A stretch of 13,897 nt of DNA from JAHEIJ01 sp040235565 (GTDB lineage Bacteria; Pseudomonadota; Gammaproteobacteria; UBA6429; Thiohalophilaceae), in the NCBI GenBank assembly GCA_040235565.1, contig JBECLA010000152.1, positions 1-13,897 of the forward strand. The letters run 5' to 3'. The notes under the pieces were generated by a model. It searched no databases. It worked only from the letters and a program-made list of their open reading frames with translations, and was not told the origin of the DNA. The position numbers and the translations under genes were made by a program. Below, in pieces: positions 1 through 7,208 of this stretch (within the stretch, counting starts at the first letter, position 1; each line of letters opens with the position of its first letter).

Positions 1-2
1 AT

Positions 3-230
3 GAAAAGGTCGAGACGACCCGCTGCGGCGGACTGTCAAACTGCCAGGATGATCAACAGTGTCTGACCCACGAACTGTGGACCGAATTAAGCGGCCAGAT
101 TCATCAATTTCTGATGGGTATCAGCCTGGGCCAACTGGTGGAACGCAAGGGTGTACAGGAAGTTGCCGCTCGCCAGGAGCGGGTGCAGCAACAAATCCAG
201 TATCAACCACCCAAAGTTGAATCTGCCTGA
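3..230 (+). CDS. iscR: Fe-S cluster regulator IscR, C-terminal part (5' end outside window)
   Basis: This is the C-terminal 75 residues of IscR, the Rrf2-family [2Fe-2S] transcription factor that represses the isc operon when its cluster is loaded. The reading frame enters from the left edge and stops at TGA 228-230. The visible part carries the cluster ligands with exact IscR spacing: Cys, six residues on a second Cys, six residues on a third Cys, then His three residues later (context TRCGG, SNCQDD, QQCLTHELW). These correspond to Cys92, Cys98, Cys104 and His107 of E. coli IscR. The downstream helix (LMGISLGQLVE) and a Gln-rich tail follow. The DNA-binding winged helix, the start codon and the operon promoter lie upstream of the window. 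Position directly ahead of iscS confirms the identity. Confidence 0.95.
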   Translation, partial: EKVETTRCGGLSNCQDDQQCLTHELWTELSGQIHQFLMGISLGQLVERKGVQEVAARQERVQQQIQYQPPKVESA

Positions 231-260
231 GATCAAGTGCGCACCGCACGCTTTCGCTCA

Positions 261-270
261 CCAGCGCTGG
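261..270 (+). repeat. Perfect 10-bp palindrome in the iscR-iscS gap
   Basis: CCAGCGCTGG is its own reverse complement. A shorter perfect palindrome, GTGCGCAC, sits just upstream at 237-244. Both lie in the non-coding stretch after the iscR stop and add to the structure of this gap. A palindrome this short can arise by chance, so a regulatory role is not shown. Confidence 0.3.
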
Positions 271-294
271 CGGCAGTCAAGACTTGAACCTGGT

Positions 295-321
295 TACCGT
301 GGCTTGTACAAGCCAACGGTA
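295..321 (+). promoter_or_regulatory. Near-perfect inverted repeat (stem-loop) between iscR and iscS
   Basis: The 114-nt gap between iscR and iscS contains an inverted repeat. TACCGT (295-300) pairs with ACGGTA (316-321), with A315 as a single bulge. Inside it lies the perfect 14-nt palindrome GGCTTGTACAAGCC (301-314). As RNA it would form a stem of about 11 pairs with a GUAC loop, ending 23 nt before the iscS ATG. No T-run follows, so it does not look like an intrinsic terminator. In E. coli the iscR-iscS gap of the same operon is reported to be structured and to protect iscR mRNA when the small RNA RyhB triggers loss of the iscSUA part. A similar role here is inference; a protein operator is the alternative. 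Confidence 0.6.
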
Positions 322-344
322 TCGAGCTGGAGATCGTTGAAGTA

Positions 345-1559
345 ATGAAGACACCAATTTATTTTGATTATTCCGCAACCACGCCGGTGGATCCGCGCGT
401 CGCGAAAATGATGTGTGACTGTTTGACACTGGATGGCAATTTCGGCAATCCGGCCTCGCGTTCCCATTCCTATGGCTGGCAAGCCGAAGAAGCGGTTGAA
501 ACCGCCCGTCAGCAGGTGGCCGACCTGATCAATGCCGATCCCAAGGAAATCGTATTTACTTCGGGTGCGACCGAGTCCGACAACCTGGCGATCAAGGGTG
601 TGGCGCATTTTTATCAGAAGCAGGGTAAGCACATCATTACCTGCAAGACCGAACACAAGGCCGTGCTGGATTCGTGCCGGCAACTGGAGCGCGAAGGTTT
701 CGAAGTGACCTATCTGGATCCGGAAAACAACGGGCTGATCGATCTGGATAAACTGCAAGCGGCCATCCGGGATGACACGATTCTGGTGAGCATCATGCAC
801 GTCAATAACGAAATCGGTGTCATTCAGGATATCAAAGCTATCGGTGAAATAACCCGGGCGCGCAAGGTCCTGTTTCATGTCGATGCGGCACAAAGTGCCG
901 GCAAGGTGCCGATTGACCTGCAGGATATGAAAGTGGATCTGATGTCCTTCTCGGCCCACAAAATCTACGGCCCCAAGGGTATCGGCGCCCTGTATGTACG
1001 ACGCAAACCCCGCGTGCGCCTGGAAGCGCAGATGCATGGCGGCGGGCATGAACGCGGGATGCGTTCCGGAACCCTGGCCACGCACCAGATTGTTGGCATG
1101 GGTGAAGCTTTTCATCTGGCCAGGGAAGAAATGGCAACCGACAACGAACGTATCCGCATGCTGCGCGATCGCCTGTTGAAAGGCCTGGAAGATATTGAAG
1201 AAAGCTATATTAATGGTGATATGGAACAGCGAATTCCCCACAACCTGAATATCAGCTTTAACTTCGTGGAAGGGGAATCCATGATGATGGCCTTAAAGGA
1301 CCTGGCGGTGTCATCGGGTTCCGCCTGTACGTCTGCCAGTCTCGAGCCGTCGTATGTGCTGCGAGCCCTGGGCCGGAATGATGAGCTGGCGCACAGTTCT
1401 ATCCGTTTCTCTATCGGTCGTTTCACCACCGAAGAAGAAATTGATTACGCCATTGAAGACATCAAGAACCACATCGGTAAATTGCGTGAATTGTCGCCCC
1501 TGTGGGAAATGTACAAGGACGGTATTGATCTGGATTCTATTGAGTGGACCGCCCATTAA
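345..1559 (+). CDS. iscS: Cysteine desulfurase IscS
   Basis: IscS is the PLP enzyme that converts L-cysteine to L-alanine and passes the persulfide sulfur to IscU and other acceptors, including tRNA-thiolation proteins. The 404-residue length equals that of E. coli IscS. The PLP-binding lysine is K206 in SFSAHKIYGPKG, and the cofactor-contacting H104, D180 and Q183 are present. The mobile-loop catalytic cysteine is C328 in SSGSACTSAS. The tail ends in IEWTAH, matching the IscS C-terminus that contacts IscU. The ATG at 345 gives the family N-terminus MKTPIYFDYSATTPVDPR; a GGAG lies 12 nt upstream, a rather long spacing. It lies 114 nt after iscR and 47 nt before iscU in the same operon. Confidence 0.98.
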   Translation: MKTPIYFDYSATTPVDPRVAKMMCDCLTLDGNFGNPASRSHSYGWQAEEAVETARQQVADLINADPKEIVFTSGATESDNLAIKGVAHFYQKQGKHIITCKTEHKAVLDSCRQLEREGFEVTYLDPENNGLIDLDKLQAAIRDDTILVSIMHVNNEIGVIQDIKAIGEITRARKVLFHVDAAQSAGKVPIDLQDMKVDLMSFSAHKIYGPKGIGALYVRRKPRVRLEAQMHGGGHERGMRSGTLATHQIVGMGEAFHLAREEMATDNERIRMLRDRLLKGLEDIEESYINGDMEQRIPHNLNISFNFVEGESMMMALKDLAVSSGSACTSASLEPSYVLRALGRNDELAHSSIRFSIGRFTTEEEIDYAIEDIKNHIGKLRELSPLWEMYKDGIDLDSIEWTAH

Positions 1560-1606
1560 AGGTTGTTCCGCGAAGACTAAATTCTACTTTCGTGAGGTAA
1601 GAAGTC

Positions 1607-2011
1607 ATGGCCTATAGTGATAAAGTGATCGATCATTATGAAAACCCGCGTAATGTCGGCAGTATGGATAAGGATGATAGCCATGTGGGTACCGGTATGG
1701 TGGGAGCACCGGCTTGTGGCGATGTTATGCGGCTGCAAATCAAGGTAAATGACGAGGGCGTAATCGAGGACGCCAAGTTTAAAACCTATGGTTGTGGTTC
1801 GGCTATTGCTTCCTCTTCGCTGTTAACCGAATGGGTCAAAGGCAAGTCACTAGAAGAAGCGGCGGCAATCAAGAACACGGAAATTGCCCATGAACTTGAA
1901 TTGCCTCCCGTCAAGATTCATTGTTCGGTGCTGGCTGAAGATGCCATCAAGGCGGCCATCAGTGACTACAAGGAAAAGCAGGGCGACGATGATGTTGCCA
2001 AGAGTGCCTGA
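1607..2011 (+). CDS. iscU: Fe-S cluster assembly scaffold IscU
   Basis: IscU is the scaffold on which [2Fe-2S] clusters are built from IscS-derived sulfur, then released to carriers by HscA and HscB. All expected features sit at canonical positions in the 134-residue protein. The cluster ligands are C37 (GAPACGDV), C63 (YGCGSA) and C106 (KIHCSVLA), with the destabilising D39. The HscA-recognition motif LPPVK is at 99-103. The C-terminal tail is a few residues longer than the 128-residue E. coli protein and is acidic (KEKQGDDDVAKSA). A GAGG at 1594-1597 precedes the ATG. It lies between iscS and iscA, 18 nt before the latter. Confidence 0.98.
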   Translation: MAYSDKVIDHYENPRNVGSMDKDDSHVGTGMVGAPACGDVMRLQIKVNDEGVIEDAKFKTYGCGSAIASSSLLTEWVKGKSLEEAAAIKNTEIAHELELPPVKIHCSVLAEDAIKAAISDYKEKQGDDDVAKSA

Positions 2012-2029
2012 ACCAACAGGATAAGCAGT

Positions 2030-2353
2030 ATGGGAATCACATTAACCGATACCGCGGCAGAACGAGTCAAAGCCTTTCTCTCCAACCGTGGCAAAGGCGA
2101 AGGTTTGCGCCTGGGTGTAAAAACAACCGGATGTTCCGGGATGGCGTACGTACTCGAGTTTGTTGATGTTATCGATGACGATGACAAGGTGTTTGAGTCA
2201 AACGGTGTCAAGATCATTATCGATCCCAAGAGCCTGGTGTATCTCGATGGCACCGAGCTGGATTATGGCAAGGAAGGCTTGAACGAGGGTTTTAAATTCA
2301 ATAACCCGAATGTGAAGGATACTTGCGGCTGCGGCGAAAGTTTTACCGTCTAG
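2030..2353 (+). CDS. iscA: A-type Fe-S carrier IscA
   Basis: IscA is an A-type carrier that accepts clusters or iron from the scaffold system and delivers them to apoproteins, notably [4Fe-4S] enzymes. The 107-residue length equals that of E. coli IscA. The three conserved cysteines are C35 (KTTGCSGMAY) and the C-terminal pair C99 and C101 (DTCGCGESF). The start is supported by an AGGA about 9 nt before the ATG and by the family N-terminus MGITLTDTAAERVK. It is co-directional with iscU and hscB. Related carriers ErpA and SufA share the three cysteines, but the operon position and close fit favour IscA. Confidence 0.97.
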   Translation: MGITLTDTAAERVKAFLSNRGKGEGLRLGVKTTGCSGMAYVLEFVDVIDDDDKVFESNGVKIIIDPKSLVYLDGTELDYGKEGLNEGFKFNNPNVKDTCGCGESFTV

Positions 2354-2406
2354 TCCGGCATTGCTGAATTGGATGTAAATGTCGGATTGAATGACGTTCC
2401 TCAGCC

Positions 2407-2949
2407 ATGGCACTGACGCAGAATCATTTCGAGCTGTTTGGATTTCCCGTAGCATTTGATATTGATGCGCACCAGCTTGCGGATCGTTACCGTGAGCTGC
2501 AACGTGCCTTGCATCCGGATCGCTATGCCAATGCCAGTGATCGGGAACGGCGGTTGTCTATCCAGCATGCTGCCCAGATCAACGAGGCTTTCCAGACGCT
2601 GAAATCCTCACTCCGTCGGGCGCGCTACCTGTTGCAGCTCAAGGGGATCGAATTTGATGACGAAAAGGAAACACATCTCGATTCTGCCTTTCTGATGGAA
2701 CAAATGGAATTGCGCGAAGCCCTGGCGGAGGTCAGGACAGTCAGCGATCCCCTGGCGAGCCTGAGCGGCATCATGGCAGATATCAAAGCGCGTCAGCAGA
2801 TGATGGAAAAGCAATTACGGGAATTGTTCGCCAAGGATAACGAGCAAACCCGACAACAGGCAAAGCAACTGGTGCAGAAGATGCAGTTTCTGGTTCGCCT
2901 GCAACAGGAAGCGGAAGAACTGGAAGAAGAACTGGTTGCGGCAATGTGA
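2407..2949 (+). CDS. hscB: Fe-S protein co-chaperone HscB (J-domain protein)
   Basis: HscB is the J-type co-chaperone that brings IscU to HscA and stimulates its ATPase. In this 180-residue protein the N-terminal J-domain (about residues 5-78) contains the HPD motif at 36-38 in RALHPDRYAN. The following helix has the HscB-type INEAFQTLKSSLRRARYLL. From about residue 88 on there is a charged helical C-terminal domain (FLMEQMELREAL, then Gln/Glu-rich helices), the part that binds IscU in known HscB. No good Shine-Dalgarno is seen before the ATG, so translation may depend on coupling to iscA 53 nt upstream. A 93-nt gap separates it from hscA. Confidence 0.96.
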   Translation: MALTQNHFELFGFPVAFDIDAHQLADRYRELQRALHPDRYANASDRERRLSIQHAAQINEAFQTLKSSLRRARYLLQLKGIEFDDEKETHLDSAFLMEQMELREALAEVRTVSDPLASLSGIMADIKARQQMMEKQLRELFAKDNEQTRQQAKQLVQKMQFLVRLQQEAEELEEELVAAM

Positions 2950-3042
2950 CTAGTGGCGAGATTGATAAGACCAAACAGGTCATCTCTTTTGCTGTCGGGG
3001 AATTCATTCAAGGCTCGGTATTATCAAAGGTAACATGTAGAC

Positions 3043-4929
3043 ATGGCCCTGCTGCAAATCAGTGAACCGGGACAATCCAGCAGTCCCCATGAACACCGGC
3101 TGGCGGCCGGAATTGATCTGGGAACCACCAACTCACTGGTGGCAACGGTTCGCAGTGGCAAAGCGGATACCCTGCCGGATGAACAGAACCGTCACCTGTT
3201 ACCCTCGGTCGTGCGCTACCTGCCACAACAGGATCCGGTTGTGGGGTATGCTGCCCGCGCCGCGGCAACAGAGGATCCTCTCAACACCATTGCCTCGGTA
3301 AAGCGTTACATGGGACGCGGGATCGAGGACATCAAGAACCTCGGCAATCGTTTACCCTATGAATTTGTTGCTGCTGAATCCGCAGTACCCCGGTTTCACA
3401 CCGCCGGCGGGGATGTCAGTCCCATTGAGGTGTCGGCCGAAATCCTGAGAAGTCTCAAACAACGAGCCGAAGCCAGCTTGAACGGCGATCTCACCGGTGT
3501 CGTGATTACCGTTCCGGCCTATTTTGATGACGCCCAACGTCAGGCAACCAAGGACGCCGCCAAACTGGCGGGCCTGAATGTCCTGCGCCTGCTCAATGAA
3601 CCGACCGCTGCGGCGGTGGCCTATGGCCTGGATAAATCGGCGGAAGGGGTGATTGCGGTATACGATCTGGGTGGCGGGACATTTGATATTTCCATTCTGC
3701 GGCTTAACAAGGGTGTGTTCGAAGTCATGGCCACGGCGGGTGACAGTGCCCTGGGCGGGGATGATTTTGATCGGGCCATCGCCAAATGGATCATGCAACA
3801 GGCCGGCATCAGTGATGATGCCGGGCACCATCAGCTCCGTCGCCTGATGCGTGATGCCTGTGCGGCCAAGGAAGCCCTGACCCGGACGGCGTCCACGGAG
3901 CTGCAGATCGAACTGGATGATGGTTCGGTCTGGCAAGGTACGCTGAGTCGGGAAGCATTGAATCAGATTATTGATCCCCTGATCCAGAAAACCCTGTTGC
4001 CCTGTCGGCGCGCCCTGCGAGATGCCGGGGTGACGGCTGAGGAAGTGCAGGCCGTGGTGATGGTGGGGGGATCGACCCGGGTGCCACGCGTGCGTGACAA
4101 GGTGGGCGAGTTTTACGGCCAGGATCCGCTGGTGGACATCAATCCGGATACCGTGGTGGCGATTGGCGCGGCGATTCAGGCGGACATCCTGGTCGGGAAT
4201 AAACCCGATGATGAAATGCTGTTGCTGGATGTCATTCCCCTGTCGCTGGGTCTGGAAACCATGGGTGGTCTGGTAGAGAAGATTATCCCGCGCAACACCA
4301 CCATTCCCGTGGCACGCGCGCAGGATTTCACCACCTTTAAAGACGGCCAGACCGCCATGTCGATTCATGTGGTGCAGGGTGAGCGCGAGCTGATCAGTGA
4401 TTGTCGTTCCCTGGGACGCTTCACCTTGCATGAGATCCCGTCCATGGTGGCGGGCGCGGCCCGGATTCGGGTCACTTTTCAGGTTGACGCAGATGGCTTG
4501 TTGTCTGTCACGGCGCGGGAGGAAACCACCGGGGTACAGAGTGGCATTGAAGTGAAACCTTCCTATGGTCTCACGGATAATGAAATTGAGACGATGCTGC
4601 GGGATTCCATTGAACACGCCGAGGATGATGTCGCGGCGCGTAAACTGCTGGAGCAACAGGTGGAAGCGGATCGTGTCCTCGAAGCGCTGGCGGTTGCCCT
4701 GGTGCAGGATCGTGACTTGTTGTCTGAAGAGGAACGTATAGAGATAGAGAAAGCCGCGACCAGTTTGCAGGCCAGGCGTGATGGTAACGATCACCTGGCG
4801 ATCAAAACGGCGATCAGTGAGCTGGATAAGACGGCGAAAGATTTTGTCGCACGACGTATGGATTCCAGTATCAAGAAAGCGCTTGCCGGCCATAGCGTCG
4901 CTGAAATTGCCGGCGAGGACGATAAATAA
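3043..4929 (+). CDS. hscA: Fe-S cluster assembly chaperone HscA (Hsp70 family)
   Basis: HscA is the specialised Hsp70 that uses ATP to drive cluster release from IscU. The 628 residues compare with 616 in E. coli. The N-terminus MALLQISEPGQ followed by the phosphate-1 loop GIDLGTTNS (about 23-31) is diagnostic of HscA. The nucleotide-binding domain continues with YDLGGGTFD (207-215) and MVGGSTRVPRV. The interdomain linker LLLDVIPLSLGL starts near 393 and leads to a substrate-binding domain with the strongly conserved GGLVEKIIPRNTTIPV. A helical lid forms the end. An AAAGG precedes the ATG with good spacing. The gene follows hscB by 93 nt and is followed by fdx after 23 nt. Confidence 0.98.
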   Translation: MALLQISEPGQSSSPHEHRLAAGIDLGTTNSLVATVRSGKADTLPDEQNRHLLPSVVRYLPQQDPVVGYAARAAATEDPLNTIASVKRYMGRGIEDIKNLGNRLPYEFVAAESAVPRFHTAGGDVSPIEVSAEILRSLKQRAEASLNGDLTGVVITVPAYFDDAQRQATKDAAKLAGLNVLRLLNEPTAAAVAYGLDKSAEGVIAVYDLGGGTFDISILRLNKGVFEVMATAGDSALGGDDFDRAIAKWIMQQAGISDDAGHHQLRRLMRDACAAKEALTRTASTELQIELDDGSVWQGTLSREALNQIIDPLIQKTLLPCRRALRDAGVTAEEVQAVVMVGGSTRVPRVRDKVGEFYGQDPLVDINPDTVVAIGAAIQADILVGNKPDDEMLLLDVIPLSLGLETMGGLVEKIIPRNTTIPVARAQDFTTFKDGQTAMSIHVVQGERELISDCRSLGRFTLHEIPSMVAGAARIRVTFQVDADGLLSVTAREETTGVQSGIEVKPSYGLTDNEIETMLRDSIEHAEDDVAARKLLEQQVEADRVLEALAVALVQDRDLLSEEERIEIEKAATSLQARRDGNDHLAIKTAISELDKTAKDFVARRMDSSIKKALAGHSVAEIAGEDDK

Positions 4930-4952
4930 TTAACTGTAAGTAAGACGAAACG

Positions 4953-5291
4953 ATGACCAGACTGATTTTTTTACCCCATGAAGAAATCTGCCCCAACGGG
5001 GCAGTGATTGAAGCCGATCCCGGTACCACCGTATGTGATGCGGCCCTGGCCAATGGTATTGATATCGAGCATGCCTGTGAAAAATCCTGTGCCTGCACCA
5101 CCTGTCATGTGTATATCCGCGAGGGCTTCGACTCGCTGGAAGAGTCAACCGAGGAGGAGGATGATCTCCTCGACAAGGCCTGGGGACTGGAACCGGATTC
5201 ACGCCTGAGTTGTCAGGCCGTGGTCGGGGATACCGAACTGGTGATCGAAATCCCGAAATACACTATCAATATGGTTTCCGAAAACCACTGA
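4953..5291 (+). CDS. fdx: ISC-type [2Fe-2S] ferredoxin
   Basis: This is the adrenodoxin-like ferredoxin that supplies electrons during Fe-S cluster assembly on the IscS/IscU complex. The protein has 112 residues. The ligands C42, C48 and C51 lie in ACEKSCACTTCH, and C87 in SRLSCQAV. The extra C46 seen in isc ferredoxins is also present. The DKAWGLEP stretch and the IPKYTINM tail match E. coli Fdx closely. The N-terminus MTRLIFLPHEEICP also fits the family. Only a weak Shine-Dalgarno is visible. It sits between hscA (23 nt) and iscX (16 nt), so it is almost certainly co-transcribed with them. Confidence 0.97.
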   Translation: MTRLIFLPHEEICPNGAVIEADPGTTVCDAALANGIDIEHACEKSCACTTCHVYIREGFDSLEESTEEEDDLLDKAWGLEPDSRLSCQAVVGDTELVIEIPKYTINMVSENH

Positions 5292-5307
5292 GTAGGGAGA
5301 AACGCGC

Positions 5308-5508
5308 ATGGCTTTGAAATGGACCGATACCCTGGAGATTGCCATTGCCCTGGATGAAGCCCGTCCGGAGGTGGACCCACAGTATGTCCGTTTTACCGAC
5401 CTGCACGACTGGGTCTGTGAACTGGCGGAGTTTGACGACGATCCCAAGCGTTCCGGTGAAAAAATTCTCGAAGCGATCCAGATGGCCTGGATCGAGGAGA
5501 AAGACTGA
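5308..5508 (+). CDS. iscX: Fe-S cluster assembly protein IscX
   Basis: IscX is a small acidic protein that binds IscS and, in known systems, iron, and modulates the rate of cluster formation in competition with CyaY/frataxin. The 66-residue length equals that of E. coli IscX. The N-terminus MALKWTDTLEIAIAL, the VRFTDLHDWVC block and the FDDDP turn followed by EKILEAI are family hallmarks. A strong Shine-Dalgarno (GGGAG) lies a few nt before the ATG. It is the last gene of the isc operon and is followed by a 145-nt intergenic region containing a promoter-like sequence and a hairpin. Confidence 0.96.
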   Translation: MALKWTDTLEIAIALDEARPEVDPQYVRFTDLHDWVCELAEFDDDPKRSGEKILEAIQMAWIEEKD

Positions 5509-5536
5509 GTTTTGCTGTCGTGACCCCCGGCATTTT

Positions 5537-5546
5537 GGCAATTGCC
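5537..5546 (+). promoter_or_regulatory. Palindrome overlapping the predicted ndk -35 box
   Basis: GGCAATTGCC is a perfect 10-bp palindrome overlapping the predicted -35 hexamer at 5542-5547. A second dyad, TTTTGC-A-GCAAAA (5550-5562), fills the space between the -35 and -10 hexamers. Two dyads on one promoter suggest possible repressor binding, but no known operator consensus was recognised. Confidence 0.35.
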
Positions 5547-5570
5547 TGATTTTGCAGCAAAAGCTAAAAT
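5542..5570 (+). promoter_or_regulatory. Predicted sigma-70 promoter between iscX and ndk
   Basis: TTGCCT (5542-5547, 4 of 6 consensus) and TAAAAT (5565-5570, 5 of 6) are separated by exactly 17 nt. Transcription would start near 5577, about 77 nt before the ndk ATG. The region is A/T-rich compared with the flanking genes. A hairpin at 5597-5620 would lie within the leader. The most likely target is the ndk-rlmN-pilW-rodZ run; this rests on hexamer match only. Confidence 0.55.
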
Positions 5571-5596
5571 TTGTTTCCAGACTGAATTTGTGAATT

Positions 5597-5630
5597 AAAC
5601 CCGTGCTCCGGCACGGGTTTGTGTTATTTT
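5597..5630 (+). terminator. Hairpin after isc operon, probable intrinsic terminator or ndk leader attenuator
   Basis: AAACCCGTGC (5597-5606) and GCACGGGTTT (5611-5620) form a perfect 10-bp inverted repeat around the tetraloop TCCG. A T-rich but interrupted run (GTGTTATTTT, 5621-5630) follows. It lies 89 nt after the iscX stop and is the best terminator candidate for the isc operon. It also lies downstream of the predicted ndk promoter, so it would be transcribed in the ndk leader too, where it might act as a partial terminator. Confidence 0.7.
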
Positions 5631-5653
5631 GAGTGTGTCTTTTTGGAGTTAAT

Positions 5654-6085
5654 ATGGCAATTGAACGTACCCTTTCTATTATTAAGCCCGATGGTGTAGC
5701 GAAAAACATCATCGGCAAGATTTACAGCCGCTTCGAAACAGCCGGACTGCAAATCATCGCCGCCAGGATGCTGCACCTGAGCCAGGAACAGGCGGGTGAG
5801 TTCTATGCCGTACACAAGGAACGCCCCTTCTATGGTGAGCTGATTGAATTCATGACATCCGGCCCGGTGATGGTACAGGTGCTGGAAGGGGAGAACGCCA
5901 TCAGTAAAAACCGTGAAGTGATGGGGGCGACCAATCCCAAGGACGCGGCGGAAGGAACCATCCGCGCCGACTTTGCCGAAACGGTGGATGAGAATATCGT
6001 GCATGGTTCGGATGGCCCGGATACCGCCAGGGTGGAAATTGCGTTCTTTTTTAAAGATGACGAAATCTGTCCGCGGACACGTTAA
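5654..6085 (+). CDS. ndk: Nucleoside diphosphate kinase
   Basis: Ndk transfers the terminal phosphate between nucleoside tri- and diphosphates through a phosphohistidine, balancing NTP and dNTP pools in the cytoplasm. The 143-residue length equals that of E. coli Ndk. The phosphate-contacting K11 lies in TLSIIKPDGV. The active-site histidine is H117 in NIVHGSD, and the C-terminus ICPRTR is typical. The ATG at 5654 was chosen because it gives the family N-terminus MAIERTLS and has GGAG at 5645-5648 with a 5-nt spacer. The frame is open further upstream to 5633, but that start would add residues the family lacks. rlmN starts 14 nt downstream, so the two are probably co-transcribed. Confidence 0.98.
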   Translation: MAIERTLSIIKPDGVAKNIIGKIYSRFETAGLQIIAARMLHLSQEQAGEFYAVHKERPFYGELIEFMTSGPVMVQVLEGENAISKNREVMGATNPKDAAEGTIRADFAETVDENIVHGSDGPDTARVEIAFFFKDDEICPRTR

Positions 6086-6099
6086 CCTGAGGTTTTAAC

Positions 6100-7203
6100 T
6101 TGACTGAGCACATCAAAGTCAATCTGCTGGATTTTGACCGGCAAGGACTGGAAGCCTATTTCACCGCCATGGGTGAGAAGGCTTTTCGTGCTTCACAGGT
6201 ACTGAAATGGATTTACCAGGGCGGGGTCGATACTTTTGATGAGATGACCAACCTGAGTAAGTCCCTGCGTGAAAAACTGACACACCAGGCCGAGATTCGT
6301 ACCCCGGAGATTGTTACCCAGCAGCTTTCCGATGACGGCACCATCAAGTGGTTGTTGCGAGTTGATAGTGGAAATTGCATCGAAACCGTGTTCATTCCCG
6401 AAGCGGATCGGGGAACTTTGTGTATCTCTTCCCAGGTTGGCTGTGCCCTTGATTGCAGTTTCTGTTCAACCGCCCAGCAGGGTTTCAATCGGAACCTGTC
6501 CACCGGGGAAATCATCGGCCAGCTCTGGGTCGCTAACAAGGCAATGCAATGTTTGCCGCGCAACGAACGGGTGATCAGCAACGTCGTGTTGATGGGGATG
6601 GGGGAACCGTTACTGAATTTTGACAATGTCGTGCGTGCCATTAATCTGATGATGGATGACAATGCCTATGGGTTGTCGAAACGACGGGTGACCATCAGCA
6701 CCTCTGGCGTGATTCCGGCCCTGCAACGTTTGAAGCAGGTCAGTGATGTCAGCCTGGCGGTGTCCCTGCATGCGCCAACCGATGCCCTGCGTGATCAACT
6801 GGTGCCCTTGAACAAGAAATATCCCATCAAACAACTCCTCGCCGCCTGCAAGGATTATGTCGCAGGCGCGACGCGGCGCAAGGTGACGTTTGAATATGTC
6901 ATGCTGGAAGGCATTAATGACAGCCCTGAACAGGCGCGGCAACTCGTGAAGGTCTTGCAAGGCGTGCCTGCCAAGGTGAACCTGATTCCCTTCAATCCGT
7001 TTCCGGGCACGCACTACCGGGTATCCAGTCAGGCCCGGATCGACAGATTTCGTGATATTCTGATGCAGGCCGGACTGATTACCGTGACCCGCAAGACCCG
7101 GGGAGACGACATTGACGCCGCTTGCGGGCAGTTGGCGGGTAAAGTACTGGATCGTACCAAACGGCAGTCGCGTCGTACTGTCGCGATGACGAACAGGACA
7201 TAA
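6100..7203 (+). CDS. rlmN: Dual-specificity 23S rRNA/tRNA adenine-C2 methyltransferase RlmN (radical SAM)
   Basis: RlmN methylates C2 of A2503 in 23S rRNA and of A37 in some tRNAs, supporting translational fidelity. The 367-residue protein has the radical-SAM CxxxCxxC motif at C115, C119 and C122 (GCALDCSFCS), which holds the [4Fe-4S] cluster. The two catalytic cysteines of the ping-pong mechanism are present as C108 (GTLCISSQ) and C342 (DAACGQLAG). GMGEPLLN and the SLHAP motif are further RlmN hallmarks. The start is TTG at 6100, supported by TGAGG at 6088-6092 with a 7-nt spacer and by the length of the N-terminal domain. ndk ends 14 nt upstream and pilW starts 5 nt downstream. Confidence 0.97.
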   Translation: MTEHIKVNLLDFDRQGLEAYFTAMGEKAFRASQVLKWIYQGGVDTFDEMTNLSKSLREKLTHQAEIRTPEIVTQQLSDDGTIKWLLRVDSGNCIETVFIPEADRGTLCISSQVGCALDCSFCSTAQQGFNRNLSTGEIIGQLWVANKAMQCLPRNERVISNVVLMGMGEPLLNFDNVVRAINLMMDDNAYGLSKRRVTISTSGVIPALQRLKQVSDVSLAVSLHAPTDALRDQLVPLNKKYPIKQLLAACKDYVAGATRRKVTFEYVMLEGINDSPEQARQLVKVLQGVPAKVNLIPFNPFPGTHYRVSSQARIDRFRDILMQAGLITVTRKTRGDDIDAACGQLAGKVLDRTKRQSRRTVAMTNRT

Positions 7204-7208
7204 CAATA

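Noticed and set aside
294..1241. 315-codon open frame on the - strand across iscS
   Set aside because: Shadow of iscS; no family resemblance seen and no separate promoter or Shine-Dalgarno evident.
2969..2990. GACC-AAACA-GGTC dyad followed by a T-rich stretch between hscB and hscA
   Set aside because: The stem is only 4 bp, too weak for a terminator, and it would split the isc operon for no evident reason.
3352..4893. 513-codon open frame on the - strand across hscA
   Set aside because: It is entirely antisense to a highly conserved Hsp70 gene, where long antisense frames are a known codon-bias effect. The product is rich in His/Arg/Gln with no recognisable domain.
5633..5653. Upstream GTG start for ndk adding seven residues
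   Set aside because: It would extend past the conserved Ndk N-terminus, and the Shine-Dalgarno GGAG at 5645-5648 lies inside the extension, properly spaced for the ATG at 5654.
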